Source: Siphlonurus alternatus (taxonomy: Eukaryota; Arthropoda; Insecta; Ephemeroptera; Siphlonuridae). From it: a stretch of DNA of 64,000 nucleotides. The number at the start of each line of letters is the position of its first letter. Position 1 is the first letter of the stretch. Positions 32,645 to 46,708 of this stretch are shown piece after piece. Location: positions 62,001 to 126,000 of the forward strand of contig OX463787.1 in assembly GCA_949825025.1 (NCBI GenBank). Reading direction: 5' to 3'. A model generated the notes under the pieces. It worked only from the letters and a program-made list of their open reading frames with translations. It did no database searches and had not been told where the DNA came from. The position numbers were made by a program, and so were the translations under genes.

Positions 32645-35600
32645 CTGCGAGAAAAACGGGGGGTCAGATTGTTGTCAATGTACCTCAGTAGCCAGTCCAA
32701 TGGAACCAGCTCGTTGTCAGGAGTCTATATTGAACTGGCTACTGAACCTTCTATGATGACTCTTTCTTTGTTATTTATGTTAACAATTGACATAGAAGAT
32801 TCAGCAGCCAGTCCAATATGGAACCAGCTCGTCTTCAGGAGTCCATAGAATTGGCTACTGAACATCCTACTACGACTCCTTCCTTGTAAAATGGACTCAC
32901 CTGGTCTACATTGAAGACATGGATAAGCCTGTCCCTGGAGGCGGATGCCAGCAGTCGCTGACCGGACTCTGGTAGTGAGTACTCCAGACAAAGCACCTCT
33001 GCGTCGTGGGCCTCTATCCGACACACCTGTGTGAGAAATGAGAATTAGACTTCAAACCTTAGTTTTAAAAATAGTTCAGATAGTACATCAGCTGATTCGA
33101 ACTTCAGAAGATGTCAATAAAAAACAGCTGATAGAATGGTAGCCAATACGAAAAATAAATCATAGAATTGTAACATTTTCTAATATTTTTTAATCATTTT
33201 TTGTAAAAATTGAAATTGTTTTATCACAATGTTCTTTTTCTGCAGCTATATTTAATAACATGAGACTGTCTGCTTCAAAAAGTCTCTTTGACTTTCTGAT
33301 AAAGTCTACCGATACCTTTCAGGTATTGTTTTATCAAACAGTCACAATGTAAGTTATGGAAAAATGTTGTTGTGTCTACTAGCGCCAACAATGTCATTAC
33401 ATTCTCTGCTCTGGTTCTTTAACTGGAATGATTTTTTCTAAAAAAAAAAATAACAAATGCGATGCTTGTTGGATAATTATTGATTTTTTTAGACATTTTA
33501 TTTGTCTAAAAATTAATTTTATCTACATTAATATACCACTTGGTACATTGTGACCATAAGTTAACATGTAAATCAACAACTGTCCCATGTTTTTTCACTC
33601 ATAGGACAGACATTACCAACACTACTTTGTTTGCAAACAACGAGCAGAAGACTTTGGCTTTGTGTCAGTAGTAAATAAAATATTCTAGGCATTTTGACTT
33701 TTTTTGTGTATCATGCCATGGAGTCAATTTTTTTTATCATTTAGGTCTTAAGTTTTCAATGATTTTATAAGCCTATAAAAATGTCTTTTTAGTTTTGGGG
33801 GTCTTTAAGGTAGAGATAATACGGATCAGCTGACCCAATGCTAAAGAAATCCCATTCATGAAAATTATGAAAAAAAATTCAAATGTTCTCCTCTACATCC
33901 CCTATCAGTAGGTAAAATATAAAGTATACAAAAACGAGCTATTTTTCGAGTTAAAGTTGACTAATTTAAAAATTCATAACTCGAAAACTAGCTCGTTTTT
34001 GCACACCTGATATTTTACCTACTGACAGGAGATGTAGAGGACAACATTTTAAATTTTTTTCATAATTTTCATGAATGGGATTTTTTTTAGCATTGGTTCA
34101 GCTGATCCGTGTTATCTCTACCTTAAATATGTAATTAATTAATATTAGGTTTTTTAGAACCATTCTAACACAATGTCAGTTCTTATTTTAATGCTTCAGA
34201 GACAGAAATACACACCTCTTCTATGGATCTCAGTTCGTGGATCCTCACGTTGCCGGCACGATCACCAGATGCGAGATGCAGACCATTTGGACTGATCCTG
34301 ATGGCTCGTACACCGTTACGACCGTCATAACTGGAGTCCGGCTTCTCCCCCGTGGCCGAGATATCGAGGTCTTTCAGGAAGTTCATCTCGGGATCAACGT
34401 AAAGCACCTTCAAAAGCTCCTACACAGACAGACAGGTGGGTGTGTTAGTACCGGTATTTTACCTATCAATAATTAAGTAATCTCTACTTTACTGCAAATT
34501 AAGGATACTAAATATTGATTATGTTAATAATTCTATGATATACAGTAAAAACTCGTTATTACACAACTTGTTATTAGGAAAAACTCAATTTTGAGTAAAG
34601 GAGATTGAGGTACCATAAAAAGTAAATGGCATTGAGGTTATAGGAAAAGTTCAATATAAGGTAACACAATACTAGATACATGGTAAACTTAATTTCCTAG
34701 CTCCCTTGACTTTACGTAATAACAAGTTTTTTAATGTATTTCATGAAAAAGAAATAAAATTATAGTTGTGAGACAGCTATCATAAATACAATATCAACTT
34801 ACTACAGTAAGAAACATTAATTTTTTTTATTGTTCATGATTTATAAATTAGCAAGTCCAACTTCAACTTTCCCTTCAGAATAAAATATTGGGGTATTTGT
34901 TAGATTAAAATGAATTATAGATACTACAGTGTACTAAAATTACAAAATCTTGAATTTTACTTTTGTCAGTTTAAGAAAACATTTCCATTGAAGACAAAGA
35001 TTTTTTTTTTTTTTTTTTAATTTTTTGCTTAATTAAATAGAATGGCTTCAATAAAGGGGGTTGGTGGCTGCTTTGGAATTAACAAAATTTGCAAGTTGAA
35101 CCAGGAAATAAAATACTTTCAGTCCAATATGAGTTAAAAATATAATTATCAGATCAGGCTACTAACAAGACATAAAAATTGCATGCATGAGGTCTAGCTT
35201 TAATCCTGTCTTAATTTTGTTTATTTTGATTGTTATAATAACTGAAATCAACAAACTTAAGCCTGGTCTAAAGTTAAACTTCATCTATGCAATAGACCAA
35301 GTGTCATTTAGCCTGTGAACTTCTTAAAGTAGAAACTTAAAATTTAATACTGCAGACAAACTGCTAGTGAAGGAGAGAATCTCGGAGAGAATCTGGCTTG
35401 GCTGAGGGAACTGTAGATATTGATGTGGTAGCGGAAAAATATCCTAACTCCATTGATAAGCTGAAAAAAAAAGTAGCCTAACTCCATTGATAATAAAAAT
35501 ACAGTTTGGATATTTTTAATAGGCACTCGTATGTAAAAATATCCTAACTCCTTTTTTACTTATCAATGGAGTTAAGTTATTTTTTTTTTCAGCTTACCAA

Positions 35601-36565
35601 AGGAGTTAGGATATTTTTCCACTACCACATTGAAATGTTTCTCCTGGTCATGAGAATATTATCCTGGTGTGACTGGGGGAACTCACGTTGCTGTAGATGT
35701 TTCTCTGGTAAACAAAGTCAGGAGGCAGATTCTGGTCCATATGCCACACTCGGATTGTGTCGTCGCTCGAGCACGTCACGAAACTCCCGGGCGGCATGGC
35801 CGGTTCACATCCCTCCGCTAGCTCGGGGTACATTTCAACCCCCCAGATGCAGGCAGAATGGTACAGGAATGACTGAGACTTGCCGACCTGCAGAGACAAT
35901 TTTGCTTTTACTAAAAATTCGGCCAAAGAACTGCAAGTGTCAACATAATTTAGGCGTTAAATTATTCTGAAAAAAATCAGAGCTTATAGAGAACTAGTTA
36001 ATTTGATGAAGATTTTTCGATGAGTTTTTTCCCCATGTTAAATTTTACTAATTCCCAGGATAAAGCCTTAAGGATTATTGTCACTGTGGCAATTATTTTT
36101 TTATGGTAAAAATATAAATTTAGATTAAAACAAACTTACTGTTCACTTTCTGAAGTAAAAAAATCCATTATTTGATCCAGTTATTTAGATATTAATTTTT
36201 TAGTTGAAAAACATGCAAATTTGACTAATGGCCGCCAGATTTCCAATAATATTCCTGTATATCTTAAAAACTAGATCGATTATTGCTCCATTTTGCTGAA
36301 TATTTTTTATGTTACAATGTAAGGAAGGTTTACTATAATTTTCAGGGTGACAATAAATCCTTAACTCTGACAAAATTCAAATTTTCCCGCCAACTCTCCC
36401 TCCTTATGTCTCGTATATCCCACACGTAGAGGCTGTGATCGTTGTAGACACACGTCACCTTCCCGTGGACCTCGTCCAGCGTGATCGCGATGGCGTCAGG
36501 GTAGCGTGCCTGGCTCGGAGGGGCTGCCATGTGATTGTGGGCAAACATGGGGGTTACTTGACTAG
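32501..36565 (-). CDS. Wdr62: WDR62/MAPKBP1-family WD40 protein, five exons (copy W2)
   Basis: An exon-for-exon copy of W1 at offset 31049. Exons are 36565-36366, 35887-35687, 34419-34216, 33026-32901 and 32644-32501, with the same phases, the same intact frames and the same irregular donor after DIRR. No difference was noticed in the exons or introns compared by eye. U3 begins immediately upstream of the first exon, as U1 does for W1, so the N-terminal part of the gene is missing again. Either this is a very recent duplication kept homogeneous by conversion, or one copy is an assembly duplicate. Length differences in homopolymers and the (TA)n run further along argue for two separate molecules, or at least two haplotypes. 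Confidence 0.85.
32686..32860. repeat. CAGTAGCCAGT hairpin modules, W2 copy
   Basis: Copy of the pair at 1637-1811. Confidence 0.7.
32901..33026 (-). CDS. Wdr62: WDR62 exon [12 protein letters not shown]..., W2
   Basis: Copy of 1852-1977: 42 residues. Confidence 0.9.
33809..34122. mobile_element. TTAA-flanked fold-back, W2 copy of 2760-3073
   Basis: Same ends and flanking TTAA. Confidence 0.8.
34216..34419 (-). CDS. Wdr62: WDR62 exon [12 protein letters not shown]..., W2
   Basis: Copy of 3167-3370: 68 residues. Confidence 0.9.
34543..34736. mobile_element. Tigger/pogo-like MITE, W2 copy
   Basis: Copy of 3494-3687 with TA on both sides. Confidence 0.65.
35424..35629. mobile_element. 206-bp TTGA-flanked palindromic MITE, W2 copy
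   Basis: Copy of 4375-4580. Confidence 0.75.
35687..35887 (-). CDS. Wdr62: WDR62 exon [12 protein letters not shown]..., W2
   Basis: Copy of 4638-4838: 67 residues. Confidence 0.9.
36366..36565 (-). CDS. Wdr62: WDR62 exon PDAIAI...DIRR, W2
   Basis: Copy of 5317-5516, with the same missing GT at the expected exon end (36399). Confidence 0.7.
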
Positions 36566-37781
36566 CTGGATCAGGGTAAAAATAGAAGAATAACTGAGCG
36601 TGAAAATGAACCTCATGTAAGTTGTTCATTTTTAAAAATCGAACACAAGAGATAGTTCCTATTTCTCGCAGTATTCCCAAATTTAGATCATTTTAACGAG
36701 ATTGGATGATATTTTGGGGCAATTGAAACATTTTGGACATGTATAAATATAAAAAGCATTATATTAAATTTGAAATTGTCAAGAATACATTCTTTTTCAA
36801 GAAAATCTTTAGCGAGAGCTAAACTGTATGCAATTTTTTTTTTCTGGTCATCTGTGATTTTTTTTATCTAATATTTTCCTCTACTTAGCTTAGCATGTGC
36901 ATGAAAAAATTAATAAATTACAAGGTTTATTGTTCTTTATTTTCAATCAAGATGTATGAAGTAATATAGGGTTACGTAACAAAATACTCAAAATAAAGAT
37001 TTTATTTTTTATTTATTTTTTTTTTATATTAAAAGTTGGATGTTTAGCTTTCCTTCCAGAGAAACATAGGCAATTAAAAAAAATCCATTGTATTAGTTAA
37101 TATTAGCTGTAAAACAAATAAATGTTGCAGCTTTCAATTTTCCAATGAAACAAATATAGATTTGAATTTCCATCCCACCATGATACATTGTACCATGAAT
37201 TATTGCAAATAATTTACGAGTTAAAATAAATGAAATTTTGGGATTATATAGCACTAATTGAGTTCTTTTAATTTCACTTAATTTTTGAATCCTTGCAGCA
37301 AAACTTGCAGGTTTGGGGAGGAGGGGAGCGCTGCTCTCATGTGTTTCATGTTATTTGAAATTGAAGATACTGAGCTGGAGCAAAACTTTTTACGGTACTA
37401 ATTAGCACTAATCGAGCACTAATTATTGCACCCAAAATTGGAATTATATAGTACTGTAAGTGGGGGGGGCTGCCTTGAAGTGGGCCCATCATTCAAATTT
37501 GATTTGAACTTGTGTTTAGAGGAGGGCTGATGTGTGTCATACGGCATTAATTAGCACTAATTGAGCACTTATTACTGCACCTAATTTTGGAATTAGTGCT
37601 GAAAGTTGGGGGGCTCACTTCACGTACATTAGAGAGTGTTCTCCCGATTTAATTATATAAATTTTTTGTGTAGATTAAAGTAATGAAAAGCTAGGTGTGG
37701 GTAATAGACAATTTTTTTTTTTTTTTTTTTCAATTTACAGGACCTTGAGTTACGTCATGATGTCAACCCTTTTATGGTTAA

Positions 37782-38109
37782 GGTAACACGCCTAATATTA
37801 AAAAAAAAAAAAAAACTGAAACACCTGAAAATTAGATAATGTTCTCCTTTACATCAGTAGCTAAAATATCAGGTATATTATACAAATTCGAGCTAGTTTT
37901 GGAGTTATGAATTTTTAAAATTGACATTTTTAAAATTAAAACCATGGAAAAATATGGAATTTCTATGTTAATTTAGTCAAATTAGCTCGAATTTGTACAC
38001 CTGATATTTTATTTACTGATAGGGGATGAAGAGGAGAACATATTATTTAGTTTTTTCATCATTTTCATGCGAGGTATTTTTTTTTTAACATTGGGCGTAT
38101 TATTTTCTC
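37782..38109. mobile_element. TTAA-flanked fold-back, U3 copy of 6738-7067
   Basis: TTAA at 37778-37781 and 38110-38113. Confidence 0.7.
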
Positions 38110-39629
38110 TTAAACGTAAAAAATCTTTGAAATGGCATTATACAAAACACTGTGATTTCATAGTCGTAAAAATAGTAAACACACAAGCAAGAAAGATACA
38201 TAGGAAGAAATGGAAAAACTTCATATGATGTGACAGTGTCCTTCCCCTTGATTTAAATAATGTCAAAAATTATTAAGAAAGTGACAAAAAATAACCCAAT
38301 GTCCTCTACTCAAATTTGTAATGCAACATTTCAAACAGTGGAAATTACTGCAATTGAAAATAAAGAATTTTATACAATTAAAAGCGCACATTATACATTA
38401 TTAAAAACTCTCATTATGCAACCTGTTGTTAGGTAAAATTCAATATTGTTTTAAGGAGATCGCGGTCCCGACAAAAAGAACATTGCGTGGGACAGGAAAA
38501 ACTAGGTACAGTACAAGATAATAACTTTTTCGTCCCTCGGAATCTGAAGTCCTCGATATAACGTAAAAATCCAATTTTTAAGGGGAAAAATAAAAGTACG
38601 CAACGCGAGAAAATAAAGATTACGATTTTGGCGAGGAAGAATTAAATTTATTAAATAGATGGCATATTTTATTGAAGTCACACGCGGTAATTCAAGATGA
38701 CGTAGAAATGTAAGAAATATATTATATATCATATATAAAAAAATAATGAGGCAAAAATCTTATGCTACATATTTTAGCCTGCAACTCCAAAATATATATA
38801 ACACAGCAAATCACGAAATTTTACACGACGAAAGTCAATAATTAAAGTTCTCAAATGAGAACTAATAACATAATAAAACGAAAAATAAAACACAAAACTT
38901 CGTTTTAATACTGAAAAAATATGCAATTTACAAACTTTTTTTATAAATGGAAAAACATTGAAAGCCATAACAGTCAAACAGGGCATCTGCATCAAACTGG
39001 TCAAATGGGACTTTGAAACTAGAAATTGCTTGATGTTGTACGTGTTGTACGTATCGTTAAAAAAAAAAGGTTATAAATATAAAAAATATATTCAAAATTA
39101 TAATAAAAATATTATAAAATTAAAAACATGAACAATAACAATTCACTTACCACAGTTTTTATTGCCTACGCACAGACAGCCATATATGTTTTGCACTCCA
39201 ATTAAAAAAAACAAAAAAAAACAATTCGCTATAATACAGTACATTAACCAAATGAAATAATTTAACTTGCACTTCAGTTATAAAGACAAGTAAATATATG
39301 ACAAATTTACGACGAAATAAAACGATGTTTTCATGATCCTTGCTGGCGACCAAATGACACAGCAGTGAGTCACAGGAAGTGATATCGTTTTTCAGAATAG
39401 ACCGCGGTCAGCCATACACCCACTACTATACTACACTGTATAAGTGACATTCCTAATCCTAACGCCCTCAGACACAAACTGGCAAATCTATCGAACTAAT
39501 TATCGTTGTTTATTTTACGAGAAACGATCACAATTATTCTTTGATATACAGGAATTACGATGGAATTATTTAAGGAATTATACGTTCCGAATTGAAATTA
39601 CACCTTTTTTTTTCTAAATATATATATAT

Positions 39630-41935
39630 CAGGGGCGGCTCGTGACCCTTTTCTCTGGGGGTGCTGTCCGACATGGGACCAGCAGAACATCAAGGGGGGG
39701 TTTGGGGGGCGGAGCCCCCCAATGGCCCGCCGCAGGCGCGATTTTTTTAAGGACACGCCCCTTTTATGGGTAAAATTATATGACAAAATCATATAATTAT
39801 ATAATAATACTCCCAACAAAGAAGCAGAAATTATATAAAAACAAAAAATTAATCATTTTATTTATAATTTGTTATGACACGCACTTAATTATGCAAGCGT
39901 ATATGACCCTTTTGAAATCGTGATTTAATGTTTCAAACTTAATAGATATAATTTCCAATTTTTAATTATTTTTTTAATTCATAAGTCTTCACGTGTGTGG
40001 TAAGAAAAATATATAAAATATTGTTTTTAGCCTTTTTTTTTTTTTAATAACATAGTGTCAACCAAACTGCATTGTTAATATGTTAGTCTGTTTTTTTAAT
40101 AAATATAATAAATAAATGATGAAACCTGAATGTCTGGTATAATTTTTACGCGATGTATATTATGAATCATGAAAATGTAATGCATACTTTTTTTAAGGTA
40201 GAGATAACACGCTTATTTTAATAAAAATCCCATTCATGAAAATTATAACAATAAAATGTTCTCCCCTACATCCCCTATCAGTAGCTAAAATATCAGATAC
40301 AAATTCGAGCTAGTTTTCGAGTTATTAATTTTTAAAGTTGGCCAATTTTGCATGGAAGTTCCATTTCTCAATCTCCATGTCAAATTAGTCAAATTCAGAA
40401 ATTAATAACTCGAAAACAGCTCATTTTCGCAAACCTGATATTTTAGCTACTGCATGATAGGGGATATAGAGGAGAAAATTTTATTTTTTTTTTTTTCATA
40501 ATTTTCATAAATGGGATTTTTTTAACATTGGGTCACCTGATCCGTGTTATCTCTACCTTAACAGGATTATGATTATTTTTTCTTAAATAAATAAATACTA
40601 ATAATAATGAAATAATGTTTGATAATGCAATTTTTTCTTATAAAAATTTCATTTGTTATTTTTTTATTAAATTTTGTCTTTAAAAATTTATATTAGATTC
40701 TGGTTGTCGCCTAATTTTGTACAAATTATATATTCTATGATCGATTTATTTGATGTTCAGTTCTGATGGGTGATTACGACACGTCAGTATAATTGGCTTG
40801 ACCGCACATATGAGAGACCTCTCGAGCGGTATGACAGATCAAATAAGATCCCAATTTTTTATTATTGTTTTATTTTTTAATCTTTTTTTTTAGCCATGCA
40901 ATATTTCTTTGATTGCTCACGCATATTTGCTGCTAAATAATGTACTGCCGGTACACGCAAAACCGGGAAAATAAGCTATTTTTCTCATGGAGTAATTAAC
41001 GTTTTTTCTTATATTTTGTACTCACTCGTACACTTTTACAACTTGTTTTTGTTTTATTTTTATGTTTGAATTTTCACATTAATGGTATAAAATGCTTTAG
41101 TGAATAATTAATAAATCTAGCTCCCATGTATATATATCGACTTGTTCCTGGTAAACTTATAATAATGCATGGTCGCGATTCACGAACGAATTATGTTATC
41201 CAGATTTCTCAATTAATTCGATCGACGTTTATTATAGTGTCATCGAGTTAGACTGGCGCTAACTGCGTGGTTATAAGTTAAGAATCCAGCTGTTTTTGCC
41301 GTTGTTCGAACGTGAGATCCCACGATTGTTTACATGCATGCCATGCATGCACCACTTAATTTTCAAAAGACATCAAGTATTGGTTCTTTTGGTACAGACA
41401 TATTTTTTATTAAAGTAAAATAAAAGTGCTGGTCTCCATTTCTTAGATGCTTCAATATATTTAGTCAATCTATGTTAGTATATTCACTGATGAATGTAAT
41501 TAAAATTTTGTTAATCTGCTCAATGAAACCATATTACAGGAAATGTCTTGGAAGTGTTCAAATTATTCCCGCATGTCAAATACCGCAAGCTCATTGGTTC
41601 TGTTGAACCAATGAGCTTGCGGGTACTGCCGACAGCACAGTCCCCGAGCGCTCCAAAATCACACGGCTTGGGTGGGTGTTGAAGAGGAGGAGAATGAGGG
41701 AGGGAGCACTGCATTCGGTACTGCTAGTAGTGGCAGTACCCTCCGCTAGACAGCGCTGAGGAAGTAAATTTACGCGGCAGCGGCAAAATTTTGATGAATT
41801 GAAATGTTAGAACTGATAAAAATTTGCTGGAAAGTTCAGAAAAATTATAGGATTATTTGATATTTCTAATTGTGTGTTTGTTCCCAAAATTTCTGGGGGG
41901 GCTGCAGTACCGCAGTACTATAGTACGAGCCGCCC

Positions 41936-41938
<3 letters not shown>
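39630..41938. mobile_element. 2309-bp hAT-like element (U3)
   Basis: Same length, ends and site as 8588-10896, with the same nested TTAA fold-back at 40197-40557. It was therefore copied with the unit and is not a second insertion. Confidence 0.75.
40197..40557. mobile_element. TTAA fold-back nested in the hAT-like element (U3)
   Basis: TTAA at 40193-40196 and 40558-40561; copy of 9155-9515. Confidence 0.8.

Positions 41939-42021
<83 letters not shown>
41939..42021. repeat. (TA)n microsatellite (U3)
   Basis: Uninterrupted TA run, a few repeats shorter than in U1. Confidence 0.95.
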
Positions 42022-42022
<1 letters not shown>

Positions 42023-42150
42023 CATAAATTATCCTCCTTATTTTAAATTACTGCAGATTAATTGATGATTTCGCCATTATACTGCATTGTAAATATTTTA
42101 TAAGCAAAGACATGCATTAATAAAGGGATCATACAGACCTTAACTTACAA

Positions 42151-42489
42151 ATGGACAACCTAAATGAAAAATTTTTATTGCAGAAATGCATAGAGGGTAC
42201 CAAATTATGCTACACTGAATTTTTTCAGATTTTTTTTTTTTTTTTGAAATTCAGAACGATTTTTTAATTATTGTTGAAAGTACGGCCACGCCCCCTGGAG
42301 GCGTTAATAGGCGTCTCGGTCTTATCCTTTTTATTAAGGATTCAGGGGTGCCAACTTAGCTTACAGAACTTTCAAAAATTATTTAAAAATAGTTCTGGGT
42401 CTCAAAAAAATCTGAAAAAATTCAGAGTTGCATAATTTAGTGCCCTCTATTCATTTCTGCAATAAATCTTTTTCATGCAGGTTGTCCAT
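42151..42489. mobile_element. ATGGACAACCT fold-back (U3)
   Basis: U3 copy of 11113-11451. Confidence 0.65.
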
Positions 42490-43268
42490 TAGACAGACAC
42501 TACCGGTAGCGTAAGTGTTGCTAAGTAAATCACGAAATTTGCATTACGACTTTCAAATTCAGGTATAATAATTCTTTAGTTATTTATTTGTATTTAATAT
42601 TCAAAACAGACTATACTGATCAGGCAGTCCAATTGCAAAGCACACAATAGTTTAAAGAATAAAATAGTGGAAATTAAATAAAAAAAGTATTTAACTAACA
42701 AGCAATATGTATTATACAGTATAATATATTCTTCGTCAAGCAACGAAAGGTTACGATGAACTATGGAGCTGACGTGCTTCTCTTGCAGCCTTATCACTTG
42801 CAATATATAGTCAATTGCAACTTGTGAAGGCGACATTAATATTATATTGTTTAATGTAATTATTACGCCTTTATTAATTTTTTAATCATAATTTTTATGT
42901 ACTGTATCACATAAATCATTTAATCTAAATTAACTATGTTATATTAATATAATTCAGTCTCAAAAACGTGTTACGTTTGTATCAGTTTGGCTTCGATCAC
43001 AATCATTAATTATATTATATCAATTATAGTAAAATGCAATTACATAACAGCAACAAAATAATTTGCAATAACGCCAATAACCAAGAGGAGGTTTAATATA
43101 ATTACATGAAAAAATACAGTAAATTAACCAAACTTATTATTATTATTATTATATTTAAATTTGAAATTTATTAATATTCATAAAATTATGCAAAGTAAAA
43201 ATTACGTAAAAAGATGTAAAAATAAAAGTTTTCATTTCAAATACTTTTATAATAAATTTAATTCTCAT

Positions 43269-43272
43269 TTAA
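43269..43272. other. Empty TTAA target site (U3)
   Basis: TTCTCATTTAAAATATTGCGG with one TTAA. The same position holds the 460-bp element in U1 and U2, and a different TTAA element lies after the same TTCTCAT in U5. Confidence 0.85.
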
Positions 43273-43759
43273 AATATTGCGGATTTTTTCAAAGCTATAA
43301 ATAATGCAAATATAATCTGAAGCAATTAAGTCACTGACTGAATCATTGTTCACGTTTCGACCAATTTATTAAAGATTTTTATAATATTATTAATTATAAT
43401 TATAATCGATCAACATATAATTTTCTTTCCTTGTTGTTATAATGAAACTTCTATACTCTCAATTCTAACAATTTAAACTACATAATTTTAACATAATTCA
43501 TCGCAATATTATACCACAACTCTTTCTGCAATTTCAAAAAATTACAAAATCAATAAGAATTTATAAATAACATTTCAAGGTAATAATAAAATCCCGTTTT
43601 ATTATATGATTTGTATTTGCAATCTAAGGCGGCCAGCTCACGTGACCACCGAGGTCACACAAAACTTCGTGAAGGATTTCCGGCGTTCGTCTTATCGCCG
43701 TGACTCACCTTCTCCCGTCAAAACTTTTAAACCTGAACGAAACGACCAGCTATAGATAA

Positions 43760-43828
43760 GCCACGGTGGCCTAGTGCAAGTATGCCCGCCTCGCATGCAA
43801 GAGGCTCCAGGTTCAAAACGTACCTCCA
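43760..43828 (+). repeat. tRNA-derived SINE-like head (U3)
   Basis: Has the intact arm GCCTCGCATGCAAGAGGC but the altered B-box end GGTTCAAAACG. Confidence 0.6.
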
Positions 43829-44478
43829 GCACAACTTTCCCACCAACCGCGGGGCAGTGGAAGAGGAACACGAGACAGGAGGAGTTTTTAAATTTCAAAA
43901 TTGAAAACTACCCCGAACAAAAAATACATGGCAAAAATTTTAACTATACCTGTTTTACGTGCTACATATACCACCTTAGTTAAACGTAGTTAAGCTAAAT
44001 GTGGTTAAAAACCTGACTAACTGCTTAGTGAATCGTGTCTTAAACTAACTTTCTTTTCATTGGTCAATTCCAACCAATGGAATTTAACGTTAATTTAAAA
44101 GTTGAATTTTTTCTACTCTGTGATTGGCTCATCACAAAAAAATCAACAACTACTTTGGAGCAAATCAGAAATTAGAAACAAAAACAGTACCAGAAAATAA
44201 TGCATATCCCTGATTATTAGAATATAATTCTGCCCCCTAGCGTTGCCAAGGTCATTTTTTGAGTTGCAACTAAATTAAAATAGCCCAGCATTTCTAATGT
44301 CTATCCTGTCACTAGCATCACCAAGGGGTTCAAAAACGATAGATCCATACTACCTAAAATGTATAATTAACATTTTTAAAGTTATTTTCCTTAATAATTT
44401 TTGTCACGAAAAAGCATTAATAACCTAAGCAGATAAATTAAAAACACGTAAAAACACTTCACTATTGTGGAAACAGAC

Positions 44479-44644
44479 CTTGAGAGCGGGCGACAGGTTC
44501 TAGTCCTTCCTTGTCCAGCGGGATGTGTCACAGGTGGCTCAAGATGCTCTCAACCATCATCTATGTTGAGAGATCGTCATTGCTGAACCACACCATCCCT
44601 CAGCCAGACACGGTCATCAGCATCCCAGACTTGAGGTGTTGGAC
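44479..44644 (-). pseudogene. DYNC1H1: Decayed dynein heavy-chain exon (U3)
   Basis: Same relic as 13994-14159 with both in-frame stops retained. A handful of substitutions separate it from U1 and U2 (for example GTCACAGG, ATGTTGAGAG). Confidence 0.85.
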
Positions 44645-46137
44645 CTGCCAGACACAGAAACATGTCAGGTGAGAAAGGAGAAAATGTCATAGAGGATGAA
44701 TCTCAGTAGGTTGAGATCTTGCAATCGTACTGCCTGAATGCAACAAGACTTGCAGGGGACTTAGAACTCACCATTAATAGGTGGCATACAAATTTTGAAG
44801 CAAATCTGTGTTATCAGTTTTGTGAAAACTGAGGTAGAAGTTTAACATTGGCCTTATGGACGAAAACCGGAAATGGAGCTGTTGTAAGAAAGCTGCAAGG
44901 TTTGAATTTGCTCAAACCATAAGTGATTAAGTTTTAGAACATTCTCGATTTTTTAAAATTTATTTCATTCAATTCTTTTGCAGGGAAACATTCTTTGACT
45001 CCAGCAGTAACTGAGATTTATCGTTAATCATTACTATTATAACGAAAGAGGAACCATTAGTGTTGGATATATAAATTTAATGAAATAGATAGGGACAAAA
45101 TACCTACAAACCTTACCACAACGAAATGTCCACAGCAAATGAATCTTGATAGCACTTACAAATACTTATTGACACGTTTTGACCAGCAATTAATGATGTG
45201 GTCTTTTTCAATCACAGAAAAATAATGCTACAAGTGCTCTTTGGCAGGAAAATTTTCTCCATAAGCCACCATGTTAGAAAATTTGAATTTTTTCTCGGTA
45301 ACTGTTACAGCAATGAATTTGAAACCATCTCCTACGCCCCCTGATAATGAACCAAGAACTAATTTTTCAATTTTTAGCAATTTTTTTAATATTTTGTTCA
45401 GGGGGCGAGACTACACACTAGGGTTTGAAGCAAATAAAAATGCTTCTACCTGCCTGCCAGCTGATTTCTTCCCACTATAGTAGGAAGGTCAGACCTTTTC
45501 AACGTTATTTCATGTTAAGGGATCAGCTGTAGTGGTAAAAGGAGAAACTTTTTTTTGTCTCAGCGCGGAGGGTGTAGAAGAGCGAGCGTTAGCTTTCCAT
45601 AGAATATAGTTCAGTGATTCTGTTCCATAATTTTGCGTGTATGTTTCTATGTCTAATTATGTATCTATTTATTTATGTATAATCATATCTGTACACTATT
45701 TGTGTTTAATAAAACCAAGAACTAATTTTTCTCTAAAATTTCTTGTATGCCAAAAAAGCAATTTCAATTTTTTTACATAGGCTAGCTTAGATAGGACGGT
45801 GGGAACACCACAAAATCAGCTGACTTGAAGACTCCAATTAATCGGAATAAAATTGTAAATAAAAAAATATATAAATAAAATGCTTTCTCAATACACTGTT
45901 AAGAAGCAATCAATGGTGGTAACAAACCATTGTTTATAATGTCTGTCGCATGAAGCCTTTTTCATTGTTAAACATGGGACGATGTAGTGTCTGATTTCAC
46001 CACCAGAGCAGAGAACGTAATGACATTGTTGGCGCTAGTCAACACTCAACAATTACCCTTAAGTTAACATGTAAATCAACCGTCCCATGTTTGTTTTTCA
46101 CTTCACGTGACAGACATTACCAACAATAATTTGTTAA

Positions 46138-46708
46138 AGAGGAGTCAGCGAGTCGAGTGCGCAGTGCATGACGGGAATGACGTCACGCACTATATATGTG
46201 CGTACGAAAAAGTTACGTCGGCTCCTCAAAAGCTGCGCAGTAGAAATTTATGCAAGTTGCGCAATACGAGCATCTGCTGAAGTTATATAGTGTTGTTGAT
46301 CCCGTTGATCCAGTCAGCTGTTAACCCGTAGACCGCAACATTTGAAATGAAAATTTGCCTCGGATTATGATATTGTATCAGAATTTTCTCAAAATTTTTA
46401 TGAAGGGCTAATAAAGGTTATGACACTTTCTGATTCACCATAATATGTTCTATCTTAGAATATTTTTTAAACACATTTTACGGGAGATTGCGAAAGAAAT
46501 TAAAGTTCGAATAAAAAAGAAGCCACGTTTTTCGAGCGTTAGCATGGAGTAGATGGACGAAGTCATCGACTTTTAAACCCAAATGCTCAGAATTTTTACG
46601 AAGGACGGTCTCAACTGATTTCAGATGCTTATTTATGGTGCTCCAAAGTAACTTTTTGCATGCAAGAGAATGAGCTTTACCATCGGTCAATTTTTCGCTC
46701 ACTCTACT
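46138..46708. mobile_element. 571-bp TTAA element with AGTAGAGTGAGCG-type ends, unique to U3
   Basis: Left end AGAGGAGTCAGCGAG, right end complement AGTAGAGTGAGCGAAAAA. TTAA at 46134-46137 and 46709-46712. U1 (15649-15652) and U2 (27059-27062) have the single TTAA. A 74-codon minus-strand frame begins in the right end (MSEKLTDGKAHSLACKKLLW) but has no recognisable transposase motif. Confidence 0.85.

Noticed and set aside
31049..36850. Treating W2 as certainly an assembly artefact
   Set aside because: W1 and W2 look identical, which is suspicious. However, adjoining U1 and U3 differ by whole insertions, deletions and microsatellite length, and block C separates them, so the copies may be real. 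Left open.
46478..46702. 74-codon frame starting in the right end of the TTAA element
   Set aside because: Too short for a transposase, no catalytic motif, and absent from the related U5 element.
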